Shown here: positions 44,022 through 53,520 of the stretch, piece by piece | Position numbering within the stretch: the first letter of the stretch is position 1 | Layout of the letters: the number at the start of each line of letters is the position of its first letter | Assembly: GCA_946811185.2 (NCBI GenBank) | Contig: OX328097.1 | Coordinates: 28,047,627 to 28,111,626, forward strand | From: Hippopus hippopus | Lineage: Eukaryota; Mollusca; Bivalvia; Cardiida; Cardiidae | Length of the DNA: 64,000 nucleotides | Direction: 5' to 3' | Program-made: the position numbers and the translations under genes | The notes under the pieces: model-generated | Database searches by the model: none | What the model was told of the DNA's origin: nothing | What the model saw: the letters and a program-made list of their open reading frames with translations, nothing else

Positions 44022-44105
44022 GCTTTAGAAAACACTGTCGAAGAAAGGGGCAATTGCTTGCCACAAGCAATTGCCCCTTTTTCCACGATGTTTTCAATTT
44101 ATACC
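44022..44105. repeat. HP-A-like hairpin with a different core
   Basis: GAAAACACTGTCGAAG then GGGGCAATTGCTTG CCA CAAGCAATTGCCCC. The outer stem follows HP-A but the inner 14 bp are a different perfect palindrome. Confidence 0.65.
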
Positions 44106-44276
44106 ATTATACAATGCTGCTTTTTTTGCACTTAGTGTACGATGTTTTGTATGCAAGATTTGCGCACCAATTACATCTTAGCATTTTGCTTACAGGTAAT
44201 TAAAATAGCAATATTGGAATAGACAAAAGTTTATCTGATTCACAACTACTTCTTACAGATTTTAAATCTAGGCTGG

Positions 44277-44440
44277 TATTCACCAACCAATGTATTCTTA
44301 GTCTTGTTCACAAAAATTTTCTTAATTTCAAAGTACCACAGTTTCTGATAGGCTAAACCAGGTTGTGTAGTTTAGCCAATCAGAAATTGTGTTACTTTCT
44401 AAATCTACAAACAGACTAAACATGCTATCAAGATTGGCTT
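44277..44440. mobile_element. family D MITE
   Basis: TATTCACCAACCAATGTATTC at the start, hairpin TTTCTGATAGGCTAAACC.. ..TTTAGCCAATCAGAAA. The distal end CAAGATTGGCTTG adjoins an HP-A copy. Confidence 0.74.
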
Positions 44441-44442
44441 GT

Positions 44443-44700
44443 TAACCCTTTACCACACAATCCTGAGTTTTAATGACCCACAAAGAGAAGGCTTCTGAAA
44501 CCACAAAAAGGAAAGAAAAAAATGCTGGTAACCTGCATTTTCTCCTTTTTTTCCTATCGAGGCTGGTAACCAGCATTTTCTCCTTTTCAAACAATGTTTT
44601 CTATCCTATCAAAGAAATCATCATTTGTAGTACATTTAATCTGTGGTCGGCTAATGCTTTCATTTTGGTTGAGTCCAGGATGAGTCCTTTGGTAAATAGA
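44443..44700 (+). mobile_element. HP-A MITE with duplicated hairpin core
   Basis: TTAACCCTTTACCACACAATC start. The segment CTGGTAACC(T/A)GCATTTTCTCC occurs twice, about 45 bp apart. The right end has decayed to GGTAAATAGAG. Confidence 0.82.
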
Positions 44701-44702
44701 GA

Positions 44703-45440
44703 ATAGATGGTTGGTGTCTTGGATGGGTTAAGTTTATCGGGCAAGGCGGAGGAATTTATCTGGTGAGCCGAAGGCGAACCGGATAAATTTCGGAGCCGAG
44801 CCCGATAAACTTAACCCATCCAAGACACCAACCATCTATTCTATTTATCCTGTCACCCACTGTAACGGAACACAACAAAACAAACAAACGAAAAAAAAAA
44901 CATTGATAAAGACCGTACCTTTTATAAATTTCCGGAGCCGAGCCTGATCGACTTTCCCAATCCAAGACACCAACCGTCTATTTTATTTATCCCTTTTCTC
45001 AATTACAATCCAAAATCCGACTAAATTGAACATTTCGCTCGAAATAAGGCACATATTGACATCTTTCTCACTAGATCTATGAGAAACTTTAAAAAATGAA
45101 GAACCGTGTTTACAAAACCCTCTGGATATGCAGCTGCAATAATGACGTCATGAATGATATTGGCTACGTCATAATTATCAAACGTGACGTATATCCGCAG
45201 AAAAATATTGTAGCGAAGAAGACAATATGTTTTAACATAACAGACTATTAATTAAACGAGCAAAAGTATTCGCTAGCGATTGATTAATTCATTACGGCAG
45301 TAAGATGCTTGGTTGAAAATAGTCCCAGTCAGCAGGTGCGCACTTAGCGGTCATGTGACCAACTGACGGATAACAAAAAAAATATACGGCACCCTGTTAT
45401 CCGTCAGGTAAACCCCGAAGTGACAGGATAAAGAGTAAAT
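44703..45440. mobile_element. complex inverted-repeat element
   Basis: A 50-bp inverted repeat (GGTTGGTGTCTTGGATGGGT and complement) flanks a GC-rich core at 44707-44840. TTTATCCTGTCAC at 44842 is answered by GTGACAGGATAAA near 45420-45434, and GACGGATAAC pairs with GTTATCCGTC nearby. CCAAGACACCAACC recurs near 44960. CpG-rich against the intron. It may be two nested elements. Confidence 0.65.
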
Positions 45441-45841
45441 ACAGGGCCTGGTCTGCCAATACATCACAAGGTACATGTAGCTGCACTAGGGAAAGGATTA
45501 CCATAATTTCACAGACTCTCCTTCAAATTTGTCTGCAGCTGTCAGACTTGGTTGTAACTAAATTTCTTACATCACTGGAAGCTAATGACAGTAAACTGTC
45601 ACTTGTATCCATCAGTTAACACATCACCTCTTGCAGGAGAAGTTTTTGCATCTTACAGCAGATTGCTTCAAGAAACATTGTGACAAAACAAGGAACTGTA
45701 AGCAGTAAAGGTTCTCTCTTTGCAACAAATACCTTTGTAGTGAAGTTTCACATTTTGCAACAATCTTTTAACAATGTGTAGGTAGTGGAGGTTTGCACAA
45801 TCATCATGTTGTATAATAAGAAATTCTAACTGGTTTTATGA

Positions 45842-46071
45842 TTAACCTTTTAACACACATTTCCTAGTTTTAATGACCTTAAGGAAAAAGCTTTTTGTCA
45901 ACATGGTGGGAAAAAGAGAAAATGCTGGTAACCATCATTTTCTCTTTATCCAACAATGTTTTCTACCCTTTCAAAGTCAAATTTCATAATTTGAGCAGCA
46001 TTTAATTTGTCGTCTGCAATGGCTTTCAATGTGGGCAAGTCTAGAATTTTGTCGTGTGGTAAAAGAGTTAA
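45842..46071 (+). mobile_element. HP-A MITE in duplicated block, unit 1
   Basis: TTAACCTTTTAACACAC to GGTAAAAGAGTTAA. Hairpin ATGCTGGTAACCATCAT. Confidence 0.88.
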
Positions 46072-46286
46072 CACATCACCTCTTGCAGTAACTTTTGCAT
46101 CTTGCAGCAGATTACTTTGATATTAAATATTGCGGGGAAAGAAGAAATTGTATGCAACTAGTAGGTTCTCTCTTTGCAACAGTTACTGGTAGCTAGCAGT
46201 TGCTCATTTTACCACAATCTTTTTTATGTAATGCAGGTTTGTACAATCATCAACTTATATCTGAGAAATTCTAATATACTTTATAA

Positions 46287-46518
46287 TTAATCCTTTACTA
46301 AACAATCTGAGTTTTAACAGCTTTGAGATATACCGTAATGCTTTTGAAAACATTGCTGGAAAAAGAGGAAATGCTGTTTACCAGCATTTTCTCTTTTTCC
46401 AACAATGTTATCTACCATTTCAAAGTAAAATTTCAGCATTTGAGCAACATTCGATTTGTCGTCTGCAACAGCTTTCAATTTGGTTGAGTCTTAAATTTTA
46501 CTGAATGGTAAAGAGTTG
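46287..46518 (+). mobile_element. HP-A MITE in duplicated block, unit 2, next to exon
   Basis: TTAATCCTTTACTAAAC to GGTAAAGAGTTGAC. The original terminal TTAA is now TTGA. TTGAC at 46515-46519 would fit a yUnAy branch-point pattern 28 nt before the exon at 46547. Confidence 0.87.
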
Positions 46519-46546
46519 ACATGTACATTATTTTTTTTTATTACAG

Positions 46547-46703
46547 ATCTCAAATTCCCTACTGACCAGGGTTTCCACAGTTGACCAAAATTTCTTCAAG
46601 GAAATAGAGCTGGTTCCCAGGGTTTCACCAGAGTTTGAGCTAACACTGGACAATACTCCAGTAATGCATGCCATCCAGACCATGAACTTCTTTCAAATGA
46701 AAG
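46547..46703 (+). CDS. TRIM9: TRIM9/TRIM67-like E3 ligase, COS-box exon
   Basis: A 157-bp exon, phase 0 in and phase 1 out, encoding 52 residues from ISNSLLTRVSTVDQ to MNFFQMK. The acceptor is a T-run then ATTACAG and the donor AAAG|GTGAGC. It continues from FLQ at the end of 19483-19716. The segment FELTLDNTPVMHAIQTMNF matches the pattern of the COS box of TRIM9/TRIM67, a roughly 60-residue motif that follows the coiled coil and binds microtubules in class I TRIM proteins. An FN3 domain would be expected next but no such exon is found before the window ends, so the following intron exceeds 17 kb or the exon was missed. Confidence 0.91.
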
Positions 46704-46739
46704 GTGAGCTTTATATACCTGCTAATTTACTTTTGCCTT

Positions 46740-47190
46740 CTTTTTACATTACAATCACAAGTTTTAACGACCATGAGGAAGTTGGATTTAGAAAGTATTG
46801 TGGGAAAAAGAAGAAAAAGCTGGTAACCACCATATTCTCCGTATCCCACAATTCTTGTACCCTTTCAAAGCCAAATCCAGTCATTGGAGCAGCATTTGAT
46901 TTGTTGTATGCAAATGCTTTTAACTTTTACCACATGACAAAATTTTAGCCTTGTCCAAATTGAAAGCATTTGCAGACGACAATTTCAATGTGGCTCAAAT
47001 GGCTCAATTTTTCTTTGATAGGGTAGAAAACATTGTGGGAAAAGGAGAAAATGCTGGTTACCAGCATTTTCTCCTTTTCCTACAATGTTTTCAAAAGGCT
47101 TCTTTCCCAGGGTCGTTAAAAGTCGGCACTGTACAGTGAAGGGTTAATTTGGATGCATCAAAAATTCTGTCACCTTGTAAGGGGTGAACC
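46740..47190 (+). mobile_element. HP-A MITE hosting another HP-A
   Basis: Outer copy starting within 50 bp of the exon donor: CAAGTTTTAACGACCATGAG, weakened hairpin, GTATGCAAATGCTTTTAA. It resumes after the insert with TTTGGATGCATCAAAAATTC and TTGTAAGGGGTGAA. Confidence 0.84.
46920..47147 (-). mobile_element. inner HP-A MITE
   Basis: TTAACTTTTACCACATGAC to GTGAAGGGTTAA, hairpin perfect. It lies in the CTTTYAATTTGGAC segment of its host, the same segment occupied by HP-B at 11524. Confidence 0.9.
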
Positions 47191-47300
47191 CTTTGACTGC
47201 AATAGGCAAAGACATCAGAGCTCTTGTTGACTGCAGAGATCAAGTGCAGACTGCAGAGAATGTGCATTCTGATCTCGGTTCTATACTGTACACTGGTTTA
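47190..47300. repeat. HP-B-like remnant
   Basis: CAAGTGCAGACTGCAGAGAA and TGTGCATTCTGATCTCGG form a decayed HP-B hairpin between two HP-A copies. Confidence 0.5.
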
Positions 47301-47301
47301 G

Positions 47302-47533
47302 TTAACTCTCTACCAAACAATCCCTGGTTTTCACGACCCTTAGGAAGAAGCCTTTTGAAAACATTGTGGGAAAAGGAGAAAATGCTGGTAACCAGCATTT
47401 TCTCCTTTTCCCACAATGTTTTCTACCCTTCCCAAAACAAACTTGAATTTTTGAGTCACACATTAAATTTTGTCGTCTGCAAATCCTTTCACTTTGAACG
47501 TGTCTAAAATTTTCTCATTTGGTAAAGAGTTAA
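47302..47533 (+). mobile_element. HP-A MITE, full length
   Basis: TTAACTCTCTACCAAACAATC to GGTAAAGAGTTAA with fully complementary hairpin arms. One of the youngest-looking copies. Confidence 0.93.
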
Positions 47534-47743
47534 GTCCATAGGACAAAACTTTGGCAGATTTTCATCAGATTGTATCTACAAAGCTGATACTTGCAGAGAT
47601 GTCTGATTAGAACCAGGATGAGACAGGAATGATTAGAACCAGGATGCAACAGCAACGGATTTATTACTTTTCTGATAGTTCACTGCATATGTTTAGAAAA
47701 ATATATATTTGCAATATTACAACAATTCTGATCACAGTTATAT

Positions 47744-47985
47744 ATTAGCCATGCTCTTGCAAAAAGAGGTTTATTGGTCCTCTATGATGCATTATACCAT
47801 GCAAGTCATCACACAAATATTGATCCATAAAACCCATTTTGGCTTAAAGCAGCTGGATCATTAGTAAACTCATTCTTGGACATGCAGGACATGCAGAAAT
47901 TTTTCTATAGCAAAATATTTTGAAACAGGTCAGCCAGTGCAGACTGCCCAAGCTGACCTGGGTTGAAACTTTTTGCTTATATAGT
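47744..47985 (-). mobile_element. family C MITE, truncated
   Basis: TTAGCCATGCTCTTGCAAAA then CCATGCAAGTCATCACAC. The hairpin AGGTCAGCCAGTGCAG / CCAAGCTGACCTGG is present. The far terminal repeat is missing. Confidence 0.72.
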
Positions 47986-48039
47986 CAAAAGTTTAAAAAC
48001 TTGCCAGTCCCTATGCGTATGGAAAGGTCTACTAATTTT

Positions 48040-48340
48040 GGCATGTGGCTTTTTCTAGCGGACCTCTACTACGGTTTTTCAAATTATAGCCCTGGGGTCA
48101 ATATTTGCCCCACCCCAGAGGTCACAAGTTTACGTGGATTTACAGAAGAAAAAAAAACTTCAAAAAATATTTTGTTCTTAGCCATTAGATCCAGGGCTAC
48201 CAAGTTTTGCATACAGCTTCATCTAGTAAATCTTTACCAAAGTTGTCCCAATCATAGTCCTGAGGTCAATATTTGCTCCATCCCCGGGGGTCAAATGTTA
48301 AACATCCTTTCACAGAGCATGTCTCATGTTGACACCAGTG
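48040..48340 (+). repeat. diverged two-unit repeat
   Basis: ATTATAGCCCTGGGGTCAAT plus ATTTGCCCCACCCC is echoed 160-170 bp later by ATCATAGTCCTGAGGTCAAT plus ATTTGCTCCATCCCC. It resembles the unit structure of mollusc elements with internal tandem repeats. The 145-codon frame running from 47920 is composite repeat sequence, not a gene. Confidence 0.55.
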
Positions 48341-48651
48341 GAATGGTTCATTTCTAATGATTTTGCAACATGATTTCCAGACACGCTGCAAGACAATTTT
48401 TACTCAAAATTAGAATGGTTTTGGTGGTGGGGGGAAGCAACCTGTTTGAAGATAAATGCTCAAATTAGGAAAAAAAAATGTAGAGAAAAAAAGGACCTTG
48501 AAATGGGAGGAAATCTATTGTTCTTCCTATGTTACATAGACCAGATATAAACAAGATGGTGAAGTGATTGTCAGGAGTGTATCATAAACCATTATTTATA
48601 TACATACTATGTCAAAATCTATTTTTTGAAACCCATAACACTAGCAATGAA

Positions 48652-48855
48652 TTTCAAGACAACAAACTTTTGGACTAGACCAAATTGAAATCATTTGTAG
48701 AGGACAATATAAATGTTGCTCAAATTATTATTTCTGTATTTGATATGGTAGAAAACATTGTTGGAAAAGGAGAAAATGCTGGTTACCACAATGTTTTCAA
48801 AAGCCTAATCCTCTTCAGGGTACCTAGAAGTTGGGATTATGTGATAAAGAGTTGA
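48652..48855 (-). mobile_element. HP-A MITE lacking one hairpin arm
   Basis: It passes from ATGCTGGTTACC directly to ACAATGTTTTCAAAAGCC, so most of the second arm has been deleted from the apex outward. Left end TGATAAAGAGTTGA. Confidence 0.82.
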
Positions 48856-49389
48856 AGGCTTGTTGGGCAGAGTTGGTAACAAAGTAGCCAACAATGAGGA
48901 TCCAAAATCAGACATTCAGTGCAGTCTGACCTTGTTCTACACCTTCTGTAAAACAGCTAAAGGGGCTTTTGGAGCTTTACTGTTTAAAATGTTGATTTTA
49001 TTGAATTGACTTTCCCTGGAATGAATTGGACGTGAACTTAAAACTGAGACTTATTGGGGAAATGGATCATGATGACTCCTGAAGATATAAAATGGTCAAG
49101 AAGCCAGAACTGGAAACTGTCAGATACCAGCTATTAATTTATGAGTTTATGTTTGGTATGTGTTTAGTTCATGGTAGATATCAAGTTTTACTTGAACCAT
49201 ATTTATATCTAGTTAAAATAATGATTTCTGCTGTGGGTCAGATAACACATACACTTTGGAATTCTTCCTAAATATTTCTGGAAACAGTGTTTTGTTGGAG
49301 GTCTGTGGTGGAGCCTCTGGCAGAGTCTCTGGTTTTAGTGACCCAATGGGTACCACACAAGTACTTTTTATGTCTCTATACTTTACTGA

Positions 49390-49475
49390 CAGGGAAATAT
49401 CTTTGGGAAAGGTGTGATTGCTTGTCTCAAGCACTTACTCTTTTTTATTCTCTTAAAATATTTTTTCCTTCCTAT
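49390..49475. repeat. HP-A-like remnant with altered hairpin
   Basis: CTTTGGGAAAGGTGTGATTG CTTGTCTC AAGCACTTACTC resembles the variant core at 44022 but has decayed. Confidence 0.4.
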
Positions 49476-49507
49476 CATTGGGGAAAAGAACGGCATTTTC
49501 CTTTCTT

Positions 49508-49729
49508 TTAACCTCTTACAAAACGACACTATTTTAGACTTGTCAAAATGGAAAGCTTTTGTAGATGACATACTAAATGTGGCTCAAATTTGGAATTTGT
49601 CGTTGAAAAGTTAAAAAACATTTTGGGAAAAGGAGAAAATGCTGGTTACCAGCATTTTCTCCTTTTCCTAAAATGTTTTAAAAAGTTCTTCTTCCACAGG
49701 ATGCTGAAAACTGTTTGCGAAAGGATTAA
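49508..49729 (-). mobile_element. HP-A MITE
   Basis: TTAACCTCTTACAAAACGAC to GCGAAAGGATTAAG. Hairpin intact, with TTTTGGGAAAAGG matched by CCTTTTCCTAAAA. Confidence 0.87.
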
Positions 49730-49734
49730 GAAAG

Positions 49735-50590
49735 TTACATGAGATAATGAACATCAAAACACCCAACTTCAGATAAAGCAAGATGGACTTGAAAAATTTC
49801 CATGTAGACACACTCAAAAAAAAGTTGGCATTTCATATGAGCAGTTTGCCATTGTCATGATATATTTAGGTATCATCTTCCCATAATGGGTAAAAAAATC
49901 TTCACAAGAGAATTTGGTAGCAAGCTGTAAATCAAGTAAACTGAGAAGAAATTGTATTGAAGCCTGTCAGTCAACTTGTCATAGAGTACCAGAAATTTTC
50001 AAATGTTGGAATTGTATGCAAAACAGTTTCTATCTGAACCATAATAGTGTGAAAGGAGGGGTATACCAGAAAACAGCAGAAGCCTCTAGGCAAATTAATA
50101 AAGTTAACCCCCAACCATTTAGGCTTTTCTAAACATACAACTAATGTACAAGTAATACAAAAAGTGGAGAAGTTTGATTTAAATGTTAATAGATGAAAGC
50201 AGAAATTCCATGAAGATACAATTTTTTTTTCCAAAGAACAGCTTGCATTTACTTTTTGCAGTTGCTTGCTCATTGCCTTTTGTTTGACTTGGCTTAGACT
50301 GGGAGCTGGTTTACTAAGATGTCCAAGGTACAAAATGGACGGAACAAACAATTAATTTTCCCTAACTGCATTTACAAAAGAAGATAATAGTATTGCTAAG
50401 AAACTATAGAAAAGAAACCAAATCAGTGAAAGAATTCTAATCAACTTTGACAGATAATTATGAGACAAAGCAAGATCATAAAAGAAACAGTGTCATTTTT
50501 TTCTTGAAAATAGATAATCTAGAGAGAGCCCAACGATGATTTATGGCTTGGTTATCTACAGGGCAGGGGAGCTAAACGGGGACATCATGG
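49735..50590. other. intron without recognised features
   Basis: No exon or element is identified. Open frames of 72 and 126 codons here on opposite strands overlap each other and show no family signature. Confidence 0.4.
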
Positions 50591-50595
50591 CTCTT

Positions 50596-50808
50596 TTAAC
50601 TCTTTCAGCGCCACATATATAAACTCAACCTTTTTTGATGGCAGAAAATACAATCCTATGAGTCTCAGAAAGATTTTTATCTCGCAGGCTTGACTAAACA
50701 AGCGGATGGCATAGATCCAAAATCAGACTGCACTTTATGTGCAGTCTGATCTTGATCTATGCTGTCCACAAAAGGCTCTGATTTTGCCAATGGCACCGAA
50801 AGGGTCAA
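50596..50808 (+). mobile_element. HP-B-related MITE with variant termini
   Basis: TTAACTCTTTCAGCGCCAC and TGGCACCGAAAGGGTCAA form a terminal inverted repeat of about 14 bp. The hairpin AATCAGACTGCACTTTATG, TGCAGTCTGATCTT is of HP-B type. Sister of 24980-25192. Confidence 0.75.
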
Positions 50809-50946
50809 ACAACTAGGTATTACATTATAATAAGGAACAACAGGACTCTTCACCCAGCAAGAGATAGGCCATTCTTTTAATCTCTATTCCTAGTGAAATT
50901 AGTCTTAGAATATTGAGCTTTGCAGCACTTCATGGAAGTTTGGCTG

Positions 50947-51179
50947 TTTACCCTTTCCCACACCGTCCCCTATTTAGAGACCTTCAAGGAAAACAGCCTT
51001 TGAAAAAATTGTGAGAAAAGAAGAAAATGCTAAGAACCAGCATTTTACTCCTTTTTTCCACAAGGATTTCTGGTTTTTCAAAGACGAATCTTAACCATTT
51101 AAGCCACATTTCGTTCGTCGTCAGCAATTGCTTACAATTTGGACACCTCTAAAATTTTTGCCATTTGGTAAAGAGTTAA
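50947..51179 (+). mobile_element. HP-A MITE, diverged
   Basis: GTTTACCCTTTCCCACACCG to GGTAAAGAGTTAA. Hairpin ATGCTAAGAACCAGCAT. TTAA shared with the next copy. Confidence 0.8.
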
Positions 51180-51403
51180 TCCTTAATCATACAGTCCTGA
51201 GTTTCAATGACCCAAATAAAGATGGCTTTTGATAACATTGTAGGAAAAGCAGAAAACCCTGATAAGCAGCATTTTCTGCTTTTCCCCAAATGCATTCTAA
51301 CATTTATAGACAATTTCCACCATTTGAGCCAGATTTAGATTACTGTCTGCAAATGTTTTGGAATTGGTCAACTCCAAACTTTTGTTGTTTGATAAAGAGT
51401 GGT
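51176..51403 (+). mobile_element. HP-A MITE sharing a TTAA
   Basis: TTAATCCTTAATCATACAG to GATAAAGAGTGG. Hairpin AACCCTGATAAGCAGC. Same orientation as the previous copy. Confidence 0.78.
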
Positions 51404-51782
51404 GTATATTCAGAGTCTCAGAATTTTTAGCTTCTCAGCACTTTTTGGAAGCTAGGCTGTGAATGTGAGTAGACCCATGGGTGTCTGGTTAGGTGATTTT
51501 TACACATGTTTCATACTGTCTGAAATTGGATTAGAAAATTTGTTTGTACACCTGGTTTGGACTTGATTAATTGGCAACACATTAATTTAGATTCTGTGTT
51601 GATTTATACAGAGCAGACTCTTTCCAATTATCCATATACCAAATTTTTTCTGTAATGATTCTTAGGCAAAAAGAAGTATTTTTCTTGATATGAATAAAAA
51701 TAAACTATCAGTTTTCTTTATGGCAGGCTGGCTGTGTGGGAAATTCCATTTCTTTAAAAAAAAAAAAGATGGTATTGTTACT

Positions 51783-51987
51783 GTTAACCTTCTAAATAAC
51801 TCAAATGAAACTAACAAGCAAATAACAAAAACCCACATGTAGCTATTTCAAAGTTATCTTTTAGGGAGAAATATTTCTTTATTGGACAATGTAGATCAAG
51901 ATCAGGCTGCACATTCTTTGTTATCTGATCTTGATCTACTCTGTCAGCATGAGGTCATTGAGTCGTGCTAAGCAGCCCAAAGATTAC
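51783..51987 (-). mobile_element. HP-B MITE
   Basis: TTAACCTTCTAAATAACTC to GTGCTAAGCAGCCCAAAG. Hairpin partly decayed (AGATCAGGCTGCACATT). Confidence 0.78.
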
Positions 51988-52369
51988 CGGGTAATTCCCA
52001 AACAAAAAAGAAAATAAGAAATCTGTCCATCTCTCTGGTAGGAATAAAGATTGCAAAATCTAGGTCAGATATATTTCTTCAAACATTCTAAAAGAGGTTC
52101 ATTTGGATGCCACCAGCCTGTCAGTCATTGTCAAGGAAAAGTTTGTTTGATATGTAGACTAATGGGGCATTCCATTCAGGCTGTTGACTTAATTTTCAGA
52201 TTTTTGCTGATGAAAGTTTTCTCCGTATTGATTTGTTTGATAGTGCAGAGGTTTCTTAGCAAAATTAATCCTTATATACCAAATTTGGCTTGATTTGAGA
52301 ACTTGGTGTTACTCTCTTGGGAGCCATTATTTGCATTAGGTACATTGGTTGTTTTTTTTCCAAGGTCCT

Positions 52370-52597
52370 TTAACTCTTTACGAAACGACAAAATTTTAGA
52401 TGAGTCCAAATTGAAAGCATTTGCAGAGGACAAAATTAATGTGATTAGAAAATTAAATCTTGTTCTGTGGAGGTAGAAAATATGGTGGGAAAAGGAGAAA
52501 GTGCTGGTTACCAGCATTTTCTCCTTTTCTCACAATGTTTTCAAAGGGCCTCTTTCTCAGAGTCGTGAAAACCTGGGATTGTTTGGTAAAGAGTTAA
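52370..52597 (-). mobile_element. HP-A MITE, full length
   Basis: TTAACTCTTTACGAAACGAC to GGTAAAGAGTTAA. Hairpin GTGCTGGTTACCAGCAT with one mismatch. Confidence 0.9.
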
Positions 52598-53015
52598 TTG
52601 AGGTTTTGCTCATCCAGACTTAGAATTAACAATTTTTTCCACTGATAGCATTAGCCACATTGTTTTCTGGAGTTTCAGTATCTTTGTTTTATTTATACAA
52701 GATTAAATGTGATTTTTAGCTCAGTTGTTTTTGAGGTCCAGGTATCATGTCATAGCCCTGTCATCATCTGCAGGCTTCGTCTGTGTCGTGGTGTAAAAGC
52801 TTTGACATGTTACTGTCAAAGTGGAAATTTTTGTGATTTCGTGAATTTGGTAAATTTGCAAACTTCTGTTGGTGTATTTTACCACAAATATACTAACAAA
52901 TAACGAGTGTCTTGAATTCGCAAACATTTCCTTTCCTTAAATGTCTGTATAATCAGTAATTCGCAAACTTTTCGACACACATATATATCCACGCATACAG
53001 TATATGGGGATTAGG

Positions 53016-53305
53016 GACCAGCCTGCATAGCTCAGTTGGTAGAGCGTAGGACTTGTGATCATGAGGGTGTGGGTTCAATCCCCATGGCTGGCCATCTAAA
53101 ATTACTAATAGTCTTTCGGATGAGACGTTAAACCGAGGTCCCGTGTGACGGTGCTATACACCGGGCACGTTAAAGAACCAGGCGAAACTTAGGATGGGTT
53201 TCGTCCTGTATCTGCACTATCCCCTGTAACAATACTAACAGCCTTCAGGGGGCGTCGCCCATATGGGAAACCAGTGGCGACGATAAATAAACGCAAATTC
53301 AATCA
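53016..53305 (+). mobile_element. tRNA-derived SINE of a second type, with target-site duplication
   Basis: tRNA-like head (CCAGCC paired with GGCTGG, A box TAGCTCAGTTGGTAGAG, B box GGTTCAATCCC), then a body with CGGATGAGACGTTAAACC, GGGCACGTTAAAGAACC and CTGCACTATCCCCTGTAACA, and tail AAATTCAATCA. ATGGGGATTAGG lies at 53004-53015 and 53306-53317. The body is unrelated to the 7359 family. Confidence 0.9.
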
Positions 53306-53317
53306 ATGGGGATTAGG

Positions 53318-53520
53318 TTTTACCTATCAAGCAGCAAACATTTGGAATCATCCATATTGAAAGCATTTGCAGATGACAATCAAAAGATGGCTCAAATGAT
53401 CTAATTTATTAGAAAGGATCAAAAACCTTTTGGAAATTGGAGAAAATGCTGGCTAATAGCATTTTTTTTCCCCAAAATGTTTTCAAAAGCCTAATATAGA
53501 AGTTACCACAGGGCCCTTAA
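53318..53520 (-). mobile_element. HP-A MITE, diverged
   Basis: TTACCTATCAAGCAGCAAAC onward. Hairpin ATGCTGGCTAATAGCAT. It starts at the 3' flank of the SINE. Confidence 0.65.

Larger units (their letters stand above)
45615..46518. repeat. local tandem duplication, about 452 bp, containing a MITE
   Basis: GTTAACACATCACCTCTTGC occurs at 45615 and 46067. Each is followed by CTTTTGCATCTTRCAGCAGA, GGTTCTCTCTTTGCAACA, GTTTGYACAATCATC and AGAAATTCTAA, and then an HP-A copy in the same orientation. The whole block, MITE included, was duplicated. The second unit ends 28 bp before an exon. Confidence 0.85.

Noticed and set aside
43871..44203. Overlapping 106- and 110-codon plus-strand frames
   Set aside because: Two frames over the same bases and a central hairpin variant indicate chance openness, not coding.
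47302..47507. Many small open frames encoding MKTLWEKEKMLVTSIFSFSH-like or GRVENIVGKGENAGYQHF-like peptides
   Set aside because: They recur wherever an HP-A hairpin occurs, on both strands, and mirror the palindrome. They are translations of a non-coding MITE, not a gene family.
47920..48357. 145-codon open frame, the longest in the window
   Set aside because: It spans a truncated C element and a diverged repeat pair. No start context, domain or splice structure supports it.
49971..50351. 126-codon minus-strand open frame
   Set aside because: No domain, codon bias or neighbouring splice signals, and an overlapping frame exists on the other strand.
53022..53095. Functional tRNA gene
   Set aside because: Same reasoning: A and B boxes are present but it is the 5' part of a SINE with 12-bp flanking repeats.
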